From Castor canadensis (Eukaryota > Chordata > Mammalia > Rodentia > Castoridae), in NCBI RefSeq assembly GCF_047511655.1, contig NC_133391.1, positions 124,628,384-124,692,383 on the forward strand: a DNA stretch of 64,000 nucleotides, read 5' to 3'. The notes beneath the pieces are model-generated. The model saw nothing but the letters and a program-made list of their open reading frames with translations. It was not told the origin of the DNA and did no database searches. Positions 39,190 through 52,250 of the stretch are shown here, piece after piece. The position numbers were made by a program, and so were the translations under genes. The number at the start of each line of letters is the position of its first letter. Positions within the stretch are counted from its first letter, which is position 1.

Positions 39190-39905
39190 TATCACTCACG
39201 TTGTTGCCAGAGTCTGGGTGTTGGGGAGATTTTGAGTGAAGGATACAAAAATTTCAGGAGGAGCAATGAGTTTAAGAGATCCACTGTACAACATGGTGAG
39301 TAAGTTAATAACAATGTATTTATTGTGTTCTTGAAAATTGCCAAGTTTCTCACCATGCAAAACTGGTAAGTTTGTAATGTAATGCACATGTTAATTAGCT
39401 TGGTCTAGCCATTCCAAAATGTACACATATTTTATAATATTATGTCATACTTGATAAATATATACAACTTCTATTTGTTAAGAAAACAAATAAATTAGGG
39501 AAAAGACAAAAATAAGGGAAAAATACAATTTAGGAAAGATCTATATAAACCTTAACAATACTCTTCAAAAAAGTAATGGTTATTAAAAACAAAGATTGAC
39601 TAAAGAACTGAAAAGTCAGAGAGAACTAACAGGACACAATGGCTAAATCCAATGTGGTATCCTTGATTGGACCCTAGATCCAAAAAATGACATTTTTGAA
39701 TAATATGTAAAAATTGAAGACTGCACTTCTGTTAAGAGTACTGTACCAATGTTAATTTCTTAATTTTAACAAATACACCATGGTTATGTAAGCTGACATT
39801 AGGGGAAGTTGGGTAAAGGGGTTACATTTATAGAAACTCTCTGTGTTAGTTTTACAACCTTTCCATAAGTCTCAAATGATTCCAAAATAGAAAAAATTAT
39901 TAAAA
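39190..39905 (+). repeat. Old LINE-1 (L1M-type) 3' UTR, two blocks
   Basis: First block: CTGGGTGTTGGGGAGATTTT, ATCCACTGTACAACATGGTG, TTAATTAGCTTGGTCTAGCC and ATATATACAACTTCTATTTG. Second block from about 39600: TGTACCAATGTTAATTTCTT, CACCATGGTTATGTAAG and AAATGATTCCAAAATAGAAA. Both match old L1 3' UTR text in sense orientation. Confidence 0.7.
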
Positions 39906-40714
39906 ACTTACTTATGCTAGTTGCTGGGGATACAAAGACAAGTCGCTGATGAAGAGGAACTTACAGTAACAGAAATAGAAGTGCCAAGCAACATATGTTG
40001 AGTGGCAGAATCATCTGTGAGAGGAGTCTGTTGGGAATGAGTCTCCCAGCAGCCAGGGGAACAGGGAAGCAGGCTAGCAAGAGCTCAACAGGGTTCTTGA
40101 GGTCTCAGAGAAGTAGGCTGATATTTGGAGCAGGACTCCATTTTCCAGAAGGAACTGTGGAGCTGAAGAAAAAATTTGAAGCAGAAATTCATGCCAACAC
40201 TCTTGGGAACAGAGAAAGGCAGCAATTCAATGACCTCATTGGTATACAGACTCATTCAACCCAGGCTTCCAACCTTTGGCAACAAGACTGGTTTTAGGTC
40301 TTGAGCTTTCTTGTGCACTACCTGTCTCAGAGAAGAGTGTCAAGGGAAATGGGAGTAGAGTTGAGTTGGCCTGTGAGACACACAGTGACTTATTTGACTG
40401 GGCTAGAGAAGGGAAAAACTAACATTTTGTTACTATGAATGAGTAGTGGACCCAAAAGCTTAGAGTAATGGGTCAGAAATTAAGCCAAGTAGAACACCAC
40501 TGAAGTTGTTAAAAAAAATGTTTTGGGAAGAGATGAGATTGAGGTTGGTCTGAGGAAAAGAAGTTGAACTTTTATAAGAATGAGAAACACATACAAGGCA
40601 GGGGACTCAGTATACACAAAAGCCTGAAGAAGGTTCAAATGCACATAGAATGTATGGGGAATGACAAATATATATTCATTTGGCTGGATCAGAGGGTTTA
40701 CATAAGCAAATAAT

Positions 40715-41110
40715 AATCAAGAAGATTGAAAAAGTTGGTTGGAGCCAGATTATAACGGATCTTGAAATATCAGGCTAAGTACTTTGGACTTTATCCTATA
40801 AACAAAACAGAGAAAATGGATTTATTTTTTATTTTGGAAGTGAAAGTCTACCTATATTTTGAGAAGCATCAGTATATAAAATGGATAAGGTAGAGATGAT
40901 AGTAAGAAGGACTATTGCTCTAAGATAAGGGAGCTTGAACTTCAAAATAGTCGTGGAAAATGAAAATGGTAGTTGAGAAATATGTTACAAAGGAAGACTT
41001 GATAAGACTTTGAATAATGGAGAAGGGAAGAATATCTGCAGAGTATTATATTTAGTAGGTTGAATTTATCCTGAAATATCAAAATCAGGAGAGGCTGGTT
41101 TGGTAGGGAA
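40715..41110 (-). repeat. L2 LINE fragment (antisense), low certainty
   Basis: TAACGGATCTTGAAATATCA, TACTTTGGACTTTATCCTAT and later diverged sequence parallel the antisense L2 order. Boundaries are uncertain. Confidence 0.4.
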
Positions 41111-41289
41111 ATAATTAGCTATATGTAGATGTGTTAAATTGAGGTGATAATGAGACTTCTCAGTCCTGTAAATTATTATATATGCCACATCTGAAATCCA
41201 GTAACTAGATTAGATCTCAAAATGTATATCTGTGACTCCTCCTGGTAGAAATGACAGTTTAAGCCTTCTACTTTTTTTTCTGAAAGATA

Positions 41290-41425
41290 CTTTAAACATT
41301 TTTTTATTAGAATATATTCATTATACAGGAGGGGATTCATAATGACAATTCTGATTAAGCTTATATTGTACATTAGTTACATTGCCCTCATTGTCTTTCC
41401 CCTCAATTCCCTTCCCACACTACTT
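41290..41425 (-). repeat. LINE-1 3' end (antisense), second subfamily
   Basis: TTTTTTTATTAGAATATATT (T-rich start, antisense tail), CATTATACAGGAGGGGATTC, TTATATTGTACATTAGTTAC. I associate it with rodent L1 3' UTR variants from memory. Confidence 0.5.
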
Positions 41426-42338
41426 AAAATGATTGCAAGAGGTTTCTTTGTTGTGTTTTATATACATATATGAAGTCTATCAAAGCCTTCCATGTAACAA
41501 ATGGTTCTTCAAGAGAAAGTGTAGAACAGTGATTTTCAACCTGGGCTGTGAATCATTGTCCCTGATGCAGTGGTCAGCTGTTGCTTCTATCTGTCTTCCC
41601 TTTCCTGGTCACAGAACACCTCTTTTCATTCTAACAGCCGCCTCTTTTCCTCTCCATATGATTCTGGTCAGAGAGGCTACATTATTTGGTCCCACTTTGC
41701 ACACCATAAAGGAAGGCCTACGATCTAGTCTGGCAATCAAAGCTTCCATTAGATATAGTGACTGGTCTGAAGAAGGTAAGGACCTAACTCAGTGTCCTTT
41801 CACTATTTAGCATGCAGCCCAAGGTAAAGAGGGCCTAAATTCTTTCTCTGGAATCACCAGCTTGTAGATGATGGGAGCCAGAAGCTCTGTATATGTCCTC
41901 CTTCCCACAATATAAAGAAAGCTTGCCTGACAGTGAAGACAAGGGAAGCAGAGACAGCGCTCTGGTTATATTGTTTGAATCTCTAGAACCAGATACTCTT
42001 GAATTTAGTCCTTCCATAGGTCTGGCACATGGCCATCAAGCCCTGACAAAGTCTGCCTAATATCAGCTGGAAGAGTCATCTTGTTCATTTGGCTGTGTCG
42101 ATCTTTGTGGTGATTGATTGCAGTCATAGCTACACAAACTACATATGTGATAAAATGATATAGCTCAATACCCACACATTGTACCATTGTCAGTTTCCTC
42201 ATTTTGATATCATAATATGGTTATGTATGATTCAATCATTGGGAGAAACTGGGTGAAGATACTCAGACCTTCTCTCTAAAATAATATGCTTCAATTACTT
42301 GTGAAAATTTAATTTTCTCAAAACAAAATGCCACAAAT

Positions 42339-42784
42339 TGCTATGGCTTGGATGTAAATGGCCCCAAAAGCTCTTGTGTTGAAGGCTTGGTCCCAGGCTA
42401 GTGGGGCTACTGAGATGTGACTGGACCATGAGGATGCTAACCTAATTTATGGAATAAGTCAGGTAAGTTCTTGCTGAATGGGCTATTAGGAGACTATTAG
42501 AATGGGCTAGGTGGAGGAAGTAGGTCACCAGGAATGCACCTCTGAAGGGTATATTTTGTCCCTAGCCCTTTTCTCACTTGCTTTTCCAGCTGCCATGCGT
42601 TGAGTAACGATGCTCCTTCACATTCTCTCCATCATGATCTTCTCCTTTGCTTCAGGCCCAAAGCAATGGAGGTAGCCAACCATTGACTGGAACTCTGGAA
42701 GCATAAACCAAACTAAACCTTTCCTTCTTTAAGTTGTTTTCCTCAGGAATTTTGTTACGGTGACAAAAAGTGTCAACTAATGCA
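42339..42784 (+). repeat. ERVL-MaLR solo LTR
   Basis: About 446 bp, beginning TGCTATGGCTTGGATGTAAA. Internal GTGTTGAAGGCTTGGTCCC and CAGGCCCAAAGCAATGG blocks are followed by TTTCCTTCTTTAAGTTG and an end at CAACTAATGCA. TG...CA termini and polyadenylation-end text fit a MaLR-type LTR. No convincing 5-bp duplication is seen. No coding remnant is present. Confidence 0.75.
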
Positions 42785-42799
42785 GTGAAACATTTAAAT

Positions 42800-44088
42800 A
42801 TAAAGATACAGCAAGTTTGACAATGGATCAGAAAATACATTTCAAATGCACAAATATTAATATCAGGTAATATAGACTTTAAAATAAAAAGGCATTAATG
42901 TAATATAATGAGGATCATTTTTGATTAGATAGGAAGCTATCAAATAACATAATCTTAAAATATGTGTAGAAATAATTGGCTAAATTTAAAGGAGAAACAG
43001 ATTCACAATTTTAATAGGAGATTTTAACATACCACTTTTAAAAATTAATAGATTGAATTGTTAAAATTTTTAATAAAATAGAAATGTGAATAAGACATGT
43101 TGGCATATGCCCAGGATCCATAGCTACAGAATGGGTATATTTAGGAATAGTAATCCCATTGCTAATTATAAAACAATTCTTAAAAATTTTCAAGAACCTA
43201 GAAGAATACAGATTTCATTCTTTGACTGCAATGCAGTTAGGTTAGAAATCACAAGCAGTAGATAACTGGAAAAGTCCATATGTTTGAAAATTGAAAAAAA
43301 CTCACTTCTATGTGCCAAATAACTCATAATGGAAATTTAAAATAAAATTTTTATATCAAATTATATGAAAATACCATGTATCAAATGTTGTTTGATGCAT
43401 GCAAAGCTGTAACTGGAGGGTGACTTAGAGCTTTAAGATTTATATAAAAATAGAGGAAGGGCCAACTCAAAATGTTGGAGAAATAATAGCAGACAAAACA
43501 ACTTTAAAGGAAATAGTGGGAAGTAAATAAGAATGATAGGAATAGTAATTAATGAATTAGTAAGCAAATTAAGAATAGACAAGGTCAACAATAGAAAAGG
43601 TTGTTTTTTCAGAAAGATAAATACATATGACAAACCTCTGGAAAGCATGAGAAGTCATTATATAAGCAATATTAGTGATTTACAAAGGAGACCATCACTG
43701 CAGATGTTACAGACATCAAGAAGACAGTAAGAAGATATTATCAGCAACTTTATGCCAACACACTCCAAAATGAGATGGCATAGAAAAATTATTAGAAACA
43801 CTTATTTTCAAACATTAAAATAAGCTGGACTTGGTGATGTATGATAACTAGAGAGGGTGAGGTGAGAAGATCTTCCAGTCTAAGCAATTTAGCAAGACCC
43901 TGTTCAAGAAAAAGAAAAGGAAAAAGAAGGAAAGAAGGAAAAAGAAGGGAAAAGGAATAAACAAAAAAGAAAGTTAGCAGGAAAAACAAATTAAGACAAA
44001 ATTATTTTTACAAAGAAAAAAAAATAAACTCCAGATAGCTTTACAGGCGAGTTTTACCGAACTTTGAAGCAAAGAAAAATTTCAATCT
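42800..44088 (+). repeat. Old LINE-1 (L1M-type) ORF2 fragment, interrupted by a B1
   Basis: Sense-strand blocks of the L1 ORF2 endonuclease-to-RT region: GGAGATTTTAACATACCACT, CAGTTAGGTTAGAAATCACA, AAGATAAATACATATGACAA, CAACTTTATGCCAACACACT, and after the B1, CCAGATAGCTTTACAGGCGA. The frame is broken by many stops. Confidence 0.75.
43815..43978 (+). repeat. Diverged B1 SINE with a long polypurine tail
   Basis: AAGCTGGACTTGGTGATGTA, ATTTAGCAAGACCCTGTTCA, then about 65 bases of AAG/GAAA purines. The pyrimidine-rich complement makes the minus-strand open frame seen there. Confidence 0.7.
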
Positions 44089-44089
44089 T

Positions 44090-46600
44090 TATTTTTTAAA
44101 AATTGTTCTGGGTGGGGGTACATTGTGGCATTCACAAAAGTTCTTACAATATATCAACTATATCATACTTGAATTCACCCTCTCCAGCATTCTCCTCTAT
44201 CTCCCCTTCCCCATTCCTATAGTAGTTTCAGTAGATATCATTTTTCCATTCCTTGCTTTTAGAGTATTGTAAGATCAGTTGAGTTTGCCTTTTTATGTGA
44301 CATGGCACGTCTTTCTTGCAGCTTTCATTATCTTTTTTCTTGTTTTGTATGTTAAATGTTTTAACTCTAATATGATGTGGAGACGTTCTTTTCTGATCTA
44401 GTTGGTTTGTTGTCCTAAAAGCTGCCTGTACCTGAATGTCCATCTCTTTTTCATGATTTGTATATTTTCTGCATATTATCATATTGAATATATTTTCTAT
44501 GTCTTTAGCTTGTACTTCTCCTTCTATGCTCATGACTCATAGGTTTTTGTCTTTTAATAGTATCTCAGTGGTCTGAATGTTCTGTTTATGTTTATTATTT
44601 TCTTCTCTTTATCTGAATGTTCAAAATCATTTGCCTTACCTTTAAGCTCTGATATTCTGCCTTCAGTGTGATCCAGTTTATTGATGAGGCTTTCAACTGA
44701 GTTTTCTGTTTGACTTGAACTATTCATTTAGAAAATTTCAATTTAATATTTTTCTTTATTGAATTCTTCATTCATACCCTGCAATGTCTTATTTCATTCA
44801 GCAGTTTATTTGTATTCTCTTGGAATTTATTCAGACATTTATTCATGTCATCTTTAATTTTATTGGTCATTCTTATAATCATTGTTTTGAATGCTTTGTG
44901 TGAGATTTCATCCTCTTCATTATCATCAGTGTCCACAATTGTAGAGTCATTGAGTTTTGGAGGAGTTGTATTGCTTTGTTTTATCATATTTCTTTTGTTT
45001 CTGCATTGGGATTTGTTCATCTGAGGCCAAGTCATTGTTTGGAAGTTTTAATCACCTGTAGTCTTTCAGCAGCTGATACACTGTTCATGTTCATTCAAGA
45101 CTGCATAGTGACAGGGTTCAATTGCAGTTGAACTCAGTAGCCAAACATTTACCCATATGCTCAGTGCACCAGGACTGATCCCTAGCATTATTCAGATAGA
45201 GGGAAATTATCTGGAGTCTCCTGTAGCTCCTAATGTGCAGGCAGTTGCTATAAGTGGGCTAGTAAAGGGTCAAATGTCCTCTTATGGGCTGCTTTCACTA
45301 TAACAACTGCTGTACTTTGTGTAACGGTACTGTTGCTGGCTGTAAGGAGCATTGCAGTCTGTGAGTGGAGCAGGTTTCCATTTGCTCCACAGCCCCCTCG
45401 CCCCCCCACCCACATGTACTCTCAGGAAATACAAACACCCAAGCTTAGTGGACCCATAAGTAAATCAGAGAATGGGGAAAGAAAACTGAGCACTGAGTTC
45501 TGACTTTTGGGGAAGAACTGAGAGACTCAGGCACTCTGACTACTAGACTCAGTGCTTCCATAATCACCCATCAGATCGCCACCTGTGGGAGGGAGAAGTC
45601 TTAAAGAAATCACATGGTTCTCAGGAATTGGACTAAGAGTTCTCTGTCCTACCTGGCAGAAAACACATGCAGCCAGAATTCAGCTCCTGGAGACTGGTTT
45701 CAATGCTTTCAGATCTCACCCAGCAGTTCCCCATAATATGCTGGGGAGGAGGCAGGGGAAATTATGTGATTTGCTGGATCTGGGCTCAGAGTTTTCAATT
45801 TCACCTGGCAACAAATATATGTAGCTGGCTAGTGCCTCCTAGAAGATGAACCCTTCATTAAGCCATAAGCTTGGTACTTTGTTTCCATAATGATCCTCAA
45901 ATGATGGGACTCATTTCTTGCTAATGAAGGCAGGGTCACCAATCATCACACCCTTTATCACCTGAGCTCTTTGCTTCTTAAACTTCTCAGATGGTCCATT
46001 TCAGACCTTCTTGCTCTTTATGTCCTCTTATGGCTCTTTGCCACCCAGACACAGTTGCAAAGTGTCCCCAAATTCCCCAAGTTATGACCGTTCCTCGTTT
46101 TTGAGTGCCCAGAGTAGCACAGTCTCAAAGAATGGGCCCTCTCCTAAGATGGTCCCTCACTATAGTTTTTTGAGATAATAAGAGGAGTGCCAAAATGTCC
46201 TTTGTCTCTGAAGTTAGCCAGCCATCAAGAGGAGTCACTGTCATACCACATCCTTGCCATGGGTTTAAAGCTTGGGGAATTGCAGGCTTATCCTATGCCA
46301 GAATGTCGCCATTGCCATTTGGTTTACATCATCTTTGTGTCTTCAGCTTCCCCTGCCCAGGGGAGCTGGGATTGGTGCTCCAGACTATTTCCTACTTTTC
46401 TCTGCCACCTTTCTGTTTCTCTGTGCTTTTCAGCTGTCCTGTCACCTTTGTCTTGATTCCTAATGCTTCTCCTCTCTTTCTTTCTAGGGAATATAATCTG
46501 TCTTTTGTTACTCTGACACTTCTTATTCATGGAGTCAAACAAAGGATGTTTCTAATCTACCATCTTGCCACACTCACAAGTCCACTTTGATTTTCATTTT
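44090..46600 (-). repeat. ORF1-only LINE-1 ('half-L1', HAL1-like)
   Basis: Starts, as antisense on the plus strand, with an L1 3' UTR (GGGTACATTGTGGCATTCAC, AAAGTTCTTACAATATATCA, CACCCTCTCCAGCATTCTCC). It then passes directly into ORF1-type coiled-coil sequence with no ORF2 between. A 5' UTR-like stretch runs from about 45040 to about 46600. A minus-strand open remnant at 44772-45035 includes RMTNKIKDDMNKCLNKFQEN, the L1 ORF1p coiled-coil pattern. A length of about 2.5 kb fits HAL1-type elements. Deletion of ORF2 from an ordinary L1 is an alternative. Confidence 0.6.
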
Positions 46601-46979
46601 GTTTGTTAAAGCAGAAGATAAAATTACCATGTGAAAGATGTCCTCCATATACCCAAAGGAAAATAACATTCTTATCATCAGGAGTGGAAGTTTGAAACTA
46701 AGGGAAATATGTACAAATAAACCTTGTTAAACTAGCTCCAATCTCCTTTGCCTTATCACATTTCACAACTTACTCCTCTTTATGAAATTCAGAATATAAA
46801 TGTTTGACTATAACTATATTTTGGGTTGCCATTTCCTTATTAGGGCTTTCATGTCACATGAAGTTATATCAAGTACATTTTTCATGTGTTTCTCTTGTCT
46901 CTATATCTTATATTTATTTATTCTCAGGTCTAACCAGGACCCTAAGAGGATGGAGGTGGAGTTTTGTCTCCCCTATACT

Positions 46980-47268
46980 ATTTTGACAATATGACTTTTT
47001 TCAATTCACTTCATTTTTTTCAAGCAGTAGTTTTTAGCAAAACTAAAAAGGAACAGAGATTTCTCATATCTCTCATTTTCAATATCCCTTCCCCAACCAG
47101 AAGGTTACCTTTGTTACAATTGATGGATCTGAATGATAAAAATTTGCAACCTATTTTAATTGATATTTCCTCAATTATTAGTGAGGTTGAATATTTTTTA
47201 TGTTGTCCATCTATTTGTATTGTGCATTTTTTTCCATTGCCTTTCCCCATTTACCTATGGTAGTTCCA
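46980..47268 (-). repeat. Old LINE-1 (L1M-type) 3' fragment
   Basis: CCTTTGTTACAATTGATGGA, then ATTAGTGAGGTTGAATATTT and CCATCTATTTGTATTGTGCA, antisense to L1M 3' sequence. Confidence 0.6.
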
Positions 47269-47269
47269 G

Positions 47270-48220
47270 TATCTTTATAATATAAAAATTCCTAAGTTCT
47301 GAATATTTAAAGAATGCTATAAATTTTCTGTATTTGTGTTAATTTTCCTTTCTACCCACAAACATTGATTTCTATTTTCTTTTTGATAAAAAAAGATTTA
47401 TAGTAAGAAAACCAGTCATTACATTTTTCTCTATATTTCTATGTTTTTAGTAAAGTTTAATCTTGTTTTAGAGGAACTGAGAAATATTAGAATATCATAC
47501 TAACACAGTGAGAGAGCAAAAGTGAAGGCTAGCTGAGCTGACACAGGCCTTTTTAATATTGTAGTCATGTGGTGAAATGCAAGATGATAAAAAGTGTCTG
47601 CATCTCTGGTTTAACCTTTTAACCAGGTACAGTGATCATTACCAAGTGGAAGTGGCCAATTAAATGCCTGGTCAATGGTGACAGTCATTTTTCTGAGGAT
47701 GGTATGATGAGTATGTGTACACGGAGGAACAGAGAAGAACATTCATTCTATTACTCTTTTCTAGGGGTCCAAAATTCATTTTTTAAAAAAAAATTCTTTA
47801 TTCTCTTACCTAAAGGCTTAAAAATAGCCCAGTTGTTTAAAGGCATGATATTATTTCCTTTGGAGAGAGAGAGATCAAAAGATTGCCAGAGAATTCCAAT
47901 CTGCAACTTTACTGCTTTTCAGTTTTTGCCTTTCTTCCTATTGAGAGTTCTTCCTGAAACTTACAAAATGATTGAAACCAATACAATGAGCAGCAATTTA
48001 ATGCTTCCTTAAATATTAGACTAAGAATTTACCTTCAATTCTACTTCCTACCTTGACTTATTGTAGTCTACACTGTTCAACAGAGCTCATAGAGAAAAGG
48101 ATATCAGCATAAAGAAAGCACAACAAATAAAATGAAATCAACAACATAAATATTCTAAAATTTAAAAATTGAAATTCTTAACAAAGGAATATTAAACTCC
48201 CTCTCCAAGCAAATGCTTCC
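47270..48220. other. Intergenic DNA, nothing recognised
   Basis: AT-rich sequence. The plus-strand open frame at 47632-48012 (126 codons) has no recognisable domain and no splice or promoter context, and is not called. Confidence 0.4.
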
Positions 48221-48224
48221 TTCT

Positions 48225-48432
48225 AGTCATTTTGCCACTGAAATTGAACCCAAGCCTCACACTTGTTTGGCAACAACTCTACTACTTGAACTACATCCCC
48301 AGCCTTTAAAAAAATGTGTTTTTCAGATACAGTCTTGTTAACTTTGCTTAGGCTGGCCTCAAACACGTGATCCTTCTTCCACTGCCTTCCAGGTAGCTTG
48401 GATTACAGGTAAGCATCACCACATCTGGTTTA
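48225..48432 (-). repeat. Composite SINE: B1-like plus tRNA-derived unit (antisense)
   Basis: On the plus strand a tRNA-SINE antisense (AAATTGAACCCAAGCCTCAC to GAACTACATCCCCAGCC) is followed, through an oligo-A/T linker, by a B1 antisense (CTTAGGCTGGCCTCAAACAC to TTACAGGTAAGCATCACCAC). The same order and linker recur at 58.5 and 62.0 kb. Confidence 0.75.
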
Positions 48433-48439
48433 GTATGAC

Positions 48440-49990
48440 TGTTTCAAAGCAGATTGAAAAAGGTCATTGTATTCCTTCATGTGCACAAGAAAAGAGACCT
48501 TTACCCATATGCTGGCAAAAGTTTTCAAATGTTAGTATAAAGAAAAAAAAGTTCTATGAGCTCAAATGTTGGGAAGTATTTCTGCTAAAAAATAGCAAAA
48601 ATCAGGTTGATCTCAGATTTCTCTTTTGCAACATTAAATACCAGAGAACAATGACCAAAATATATAAAGTCATAATGAGAGAGGTTGTGGTTTCCAAATT
48701 TTATACCCGATTAAGCTGTCTTTCGTATATGAAAGTAAAAGATATTTCTTATATGTAATAACATAAATTCTTCTTGATAAATTTGCTAATAAATGAAGCA
48801 TAATTGAAGAGTAGAAAAATATAAAAAACAAATGTAAAAGTGATAAGTTGTGATCACTCTGGTTCTGTAACTAAACTCTGGTTATATAACTAAATGGCAA
48901 ATTTGTGGTATGCATTTAACATATCAAACAAACCTAGACCTTAAGTCTCAGACTTCTTAACTTAAATGAAAACTATTAATATATACAAGAATTGGGGTGA
49001 TCACTGAAGCCAGCACAAAGCTAGATCTACACAATTGTGGTAACCTGGTTTTTACCATATTTTGAAAAAGAAGTTTCGTGGTATAAATGTAGTCACATAA
49101 CAGTCATCTAGAACTCAAATTTCAGATGTTGTTATGAAAAGGAGAATCAGGGGACAGGAGGTCATGGGGTTAAAATGCATAACAATAGTGGTGTACCAAG
49201 AGACAGGGGAGTAACATTTAACCACTAACGTTGCTTGGAATCACTGGAGCATTGTGGTAATCAAATGCACAGCTTTAAGTTGGTTTTATTCCTCATGTTT
49301 TGAGTTCTGTACATCACTCCAATTTCCTGAGTCTATTCAAACATTGACCCTTTTTTCCTATGCCATAGGTCTCAAATAGGAATTTAAATAAATTTCTTAC
49401 AATTGAGCTAAGAAAGCAATAGAAGTTAAATAATATCTTTAAAGGTGACCACTAATGGAATTTGAAAGAACTTTCAAACATGGGGAAATTAAAAGCAAAG
49501 AGGAGGGCAAATGTCTAGTAAATGAAATGAAATAGGTGAATCGTACCACAAATAGTAATTATAACTGGATAAGATATTTTAGAATGCAATACATTGAAGA
49601 CATTGGAAGGCATCTGAAATAGAAACCAGAGGAAATATTTTTCTGCAACAGGAAGGGGTATGAATTGCAAGGTTACATACAACCTCAAGGCTGGAAAGTT
49701 AGGAAACCACAGATCTAAATAGTCTTATCAATTCAAGGTGTCAGATCAGACTTCATGGCTGAAAAAGCACCTGACATTTTGAAAATTCTTAATGGGACAA
49801 TAACAAAAAGCAAGACCCCAAATCTGAGTGTACATTCTGTCTAAATTTCTAAACTTCTCATGTGTGGAGGAAACTCCAGGTTAAGCAGTACAATGCAGTG
49901 GTGTGAAAAGAAGAGCTTAAAAGAAGAGGTGAGAGATGTATTTGCTACCCATTTTTAAAAATTAAGTGCATTTTTTAATTGCGTGCATCT
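48440..49990. other. Intergenic DNA, nothing recognised
   Basis: AT-rich sequence with no nameable repeat. The open frame at 48435-48758 is unsupported. Confidence 0.4.
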
Positions 49991-50013
49991 TAGGCAGAAT
50001 AAAGCTGAAAATT

Positions 50014-50109
50014 GGGAGAGAGAGGGGGCGGAGTGGGTGTTAAGGGAGGGGGTGGGGGCAGGGGGGAGAAATGACCCAAGCCTTGTATGCACATATGAAT
50101 AAAAAAAAA
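50014..50109 (+). repeat. Young 5'-truncated LINE-1 3' UTR insertion
   Basis: A G-rich polypurine tract, then GACCCAAGCCTTGTATGCAC, ATATGAATAAA and an A tail. Perfect 13-bp target duplications AAAGCTGAAAATT lie at 50001-50013 and 50110-50122. Confidence 0.9.
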
Positions 50110-50639
50110 AAAGCTGAAAATTAAGTCTTGAAGGGTCAGAAGAAAGAGACTGCCAATGGCACAGAAATGGGCAGGAGATCCTTAAAAATAAGGAAAGTTT
50201 AGGATGATTGCTCAAGTATGAGTATAATGTCTGTCCAAAACATTGGATGACTGCCAAGTTACACAGGAACAGGATATACACCAGTAGCTGGTCTAGCAAT
50301 CTGGAAGTAAGGACCAAGCCATAGATTAGAATATTTATATCAATAGTTGCCTAACACAGGTAAGACAAAGTTTGCAATTTGATCCAAGCAAGTATACTAT
50401 TCAGTAAAACAATAGGATGATAAAATTCAGATAAACACAACAAAATTCTAAGTCACTCCAACTCATTATTATATGTCTACTTTCCAACAAATATTATTGG
50501 ACATATAAAGAAACAGGAGAGTGTGACTCATACTCAGAAAAAAATGGGTAAAAAAATGATTCCATGTGAGTTTAGATGTTTAGTGGAGATTAAGACTTCC
50601 AAGCAACCATTATGAATATTTTTATAGAATTGAAGGAAA

Positions 50640-52250
50640 TATGTTCAATGAATTAAAAATTAGTGGTCTTATTAAAAAATTTGGCAACTCTGGTGCTTTT
50701 CTGTTTCATACAAATTTTAGAATTAGTTTTTCAATTTCTGCAAAAAAGATTGCATGAATTTTGATAGAGGTTGTATTGAATTTATAGATCAATTTGGAAA
50801 GAATTGACACCTTAATTATGTTGAATCTTCAAAGCCATGTATATGGACTATTTCTCCTTTTATTTAGAACTTCTTTTTTTCTCAACAATATTTTGTCATT
50901 TTTGGTGTACAGGTAGTTATATCTTTTAAATTTATTCATAAGTATATTTTTATTTTGGGTTCTGTTGTGAATGGAATTTTCTTACTCTCACTTTTCAGAT
51001 TTGATTCTTTGGTAGTATAAAGAAATATAATTGGTGTTTGTAAATTCATTTGTATCTTGTGATTTTGCTGAACTCCTTTATTGAGTCATATATATATATA
51101 TATACATATGTACTTATAAAAGCAGACTTTTATTTTAAAAGGCTTTAGATTTACAGAATTATTGTGATAACAGAATAGGGCATTTGCATATACCCCATTC
51201 AAATACTTCTCTTTTTTTGTACTTGGATTCCTCAAATATTTCTACATATAGAATCATGTCATATGTAACAAAAAGAGTTTTACTTCTTTTTGTCCAATCT
51301 GGATGTCTTTTATTACTTTTTTCTTGCCTCATTACATTGGCTAGAACATCCAATTTAATGCTGAGTAAGAGTGATGACGATGGACATCCTTGCCTTTCCA
51401 AATTTTTTAACTGTGAGTTTTACAGAGATGTCCTTTTGTCATGTAGAGAGTTCATTTCTGTTTCTCATTTGTTGAGAAAGTTTAATCAGGAAAGGCCATG
51501 GGATTTCATCAAATGCTTTTTCTTTGTCTACTGTTGTTTTGGTTATTTTTCTTAATCTGGTATATTGCATTATTTTCTCCCTTACACTCTTTATTCCCTC
51601 TTCCCTTCTTTTTCTCACAGTATTTTCCAGGATATCCAGTAATCTGTTAAGCAGTAGCAGTGATAAGGGTCAGCTTTGTTTTATTCCTGGTTTTACAGGG
51701 AACATATTTCAAGTTAGTTTCCTGTATAGATGTTTGCTGTTGGTTTACAACAGCAAGCTAAGTAAGGTCTTTTTATTCCTTAGATGTTTATGAATTTTTA
51801 ATAACTACCTAGCTTTATGAAAGACTTATCAAAGAGTTTATCAAGTGGCATCATTTTCTGTTAGTCATTTAATTTTCTATTTTAGCATATTGATACAGTT
51901 GATTACATTGATAGATTTTCTTTTGTTAAGCCATTCTTAATGTTCTTGGGATAAATACTCTGAGCAATACCATTTTAAAATGTACTATTAGAGTTATTTT
52001 CTAGCAGTAATTTTATACCCACGTTTATAAATGAGTTTATTGGTTTATCTTCCTCTGGCTTTGGAATCTTGATTACACTAACTTCACAAAACAGACTGAA
52101 CAGCTTTATACAACTTACTTGTTAAACATTATTGGCTGTTTTGGCCACTATTTCAAGCTCTTTAATTTCACTTGTTTGTTCAAGTTTTATTTTTCTTATT
52201 TGATCAAAGTTGACACTTTGTATTCTTCTAGTTGTATCCATTTAATCCAA
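50640..52250 (-). repeat. Old LINE-1 (L1M-type) ORF2 reverse-transcriptase region
   Basis: Antisense ORF2 blocks on the plus strand: ATTTATAGATCAATTTGGAA, CTTGTGATTTTGCTGAACTC, CCAATCTGGATGTCTTTTAT, GATGGACATCCTTGCCTTTC, CATCAAATGCTTTTTCTTTG and GTTTATCTTCCTCTGGCTTT. A (TA)n run at about 51088-51105 is inside. No intact frame remains. Confidence 0.8.

Noticed and set aside
44772..45035. Coiled-coil minus-strand frame as a host gene
   Set aside because: It matches the L1 ORF1p coiled-coil pattern and sits between L1 5' UTR-like and 3' UTR sequence.
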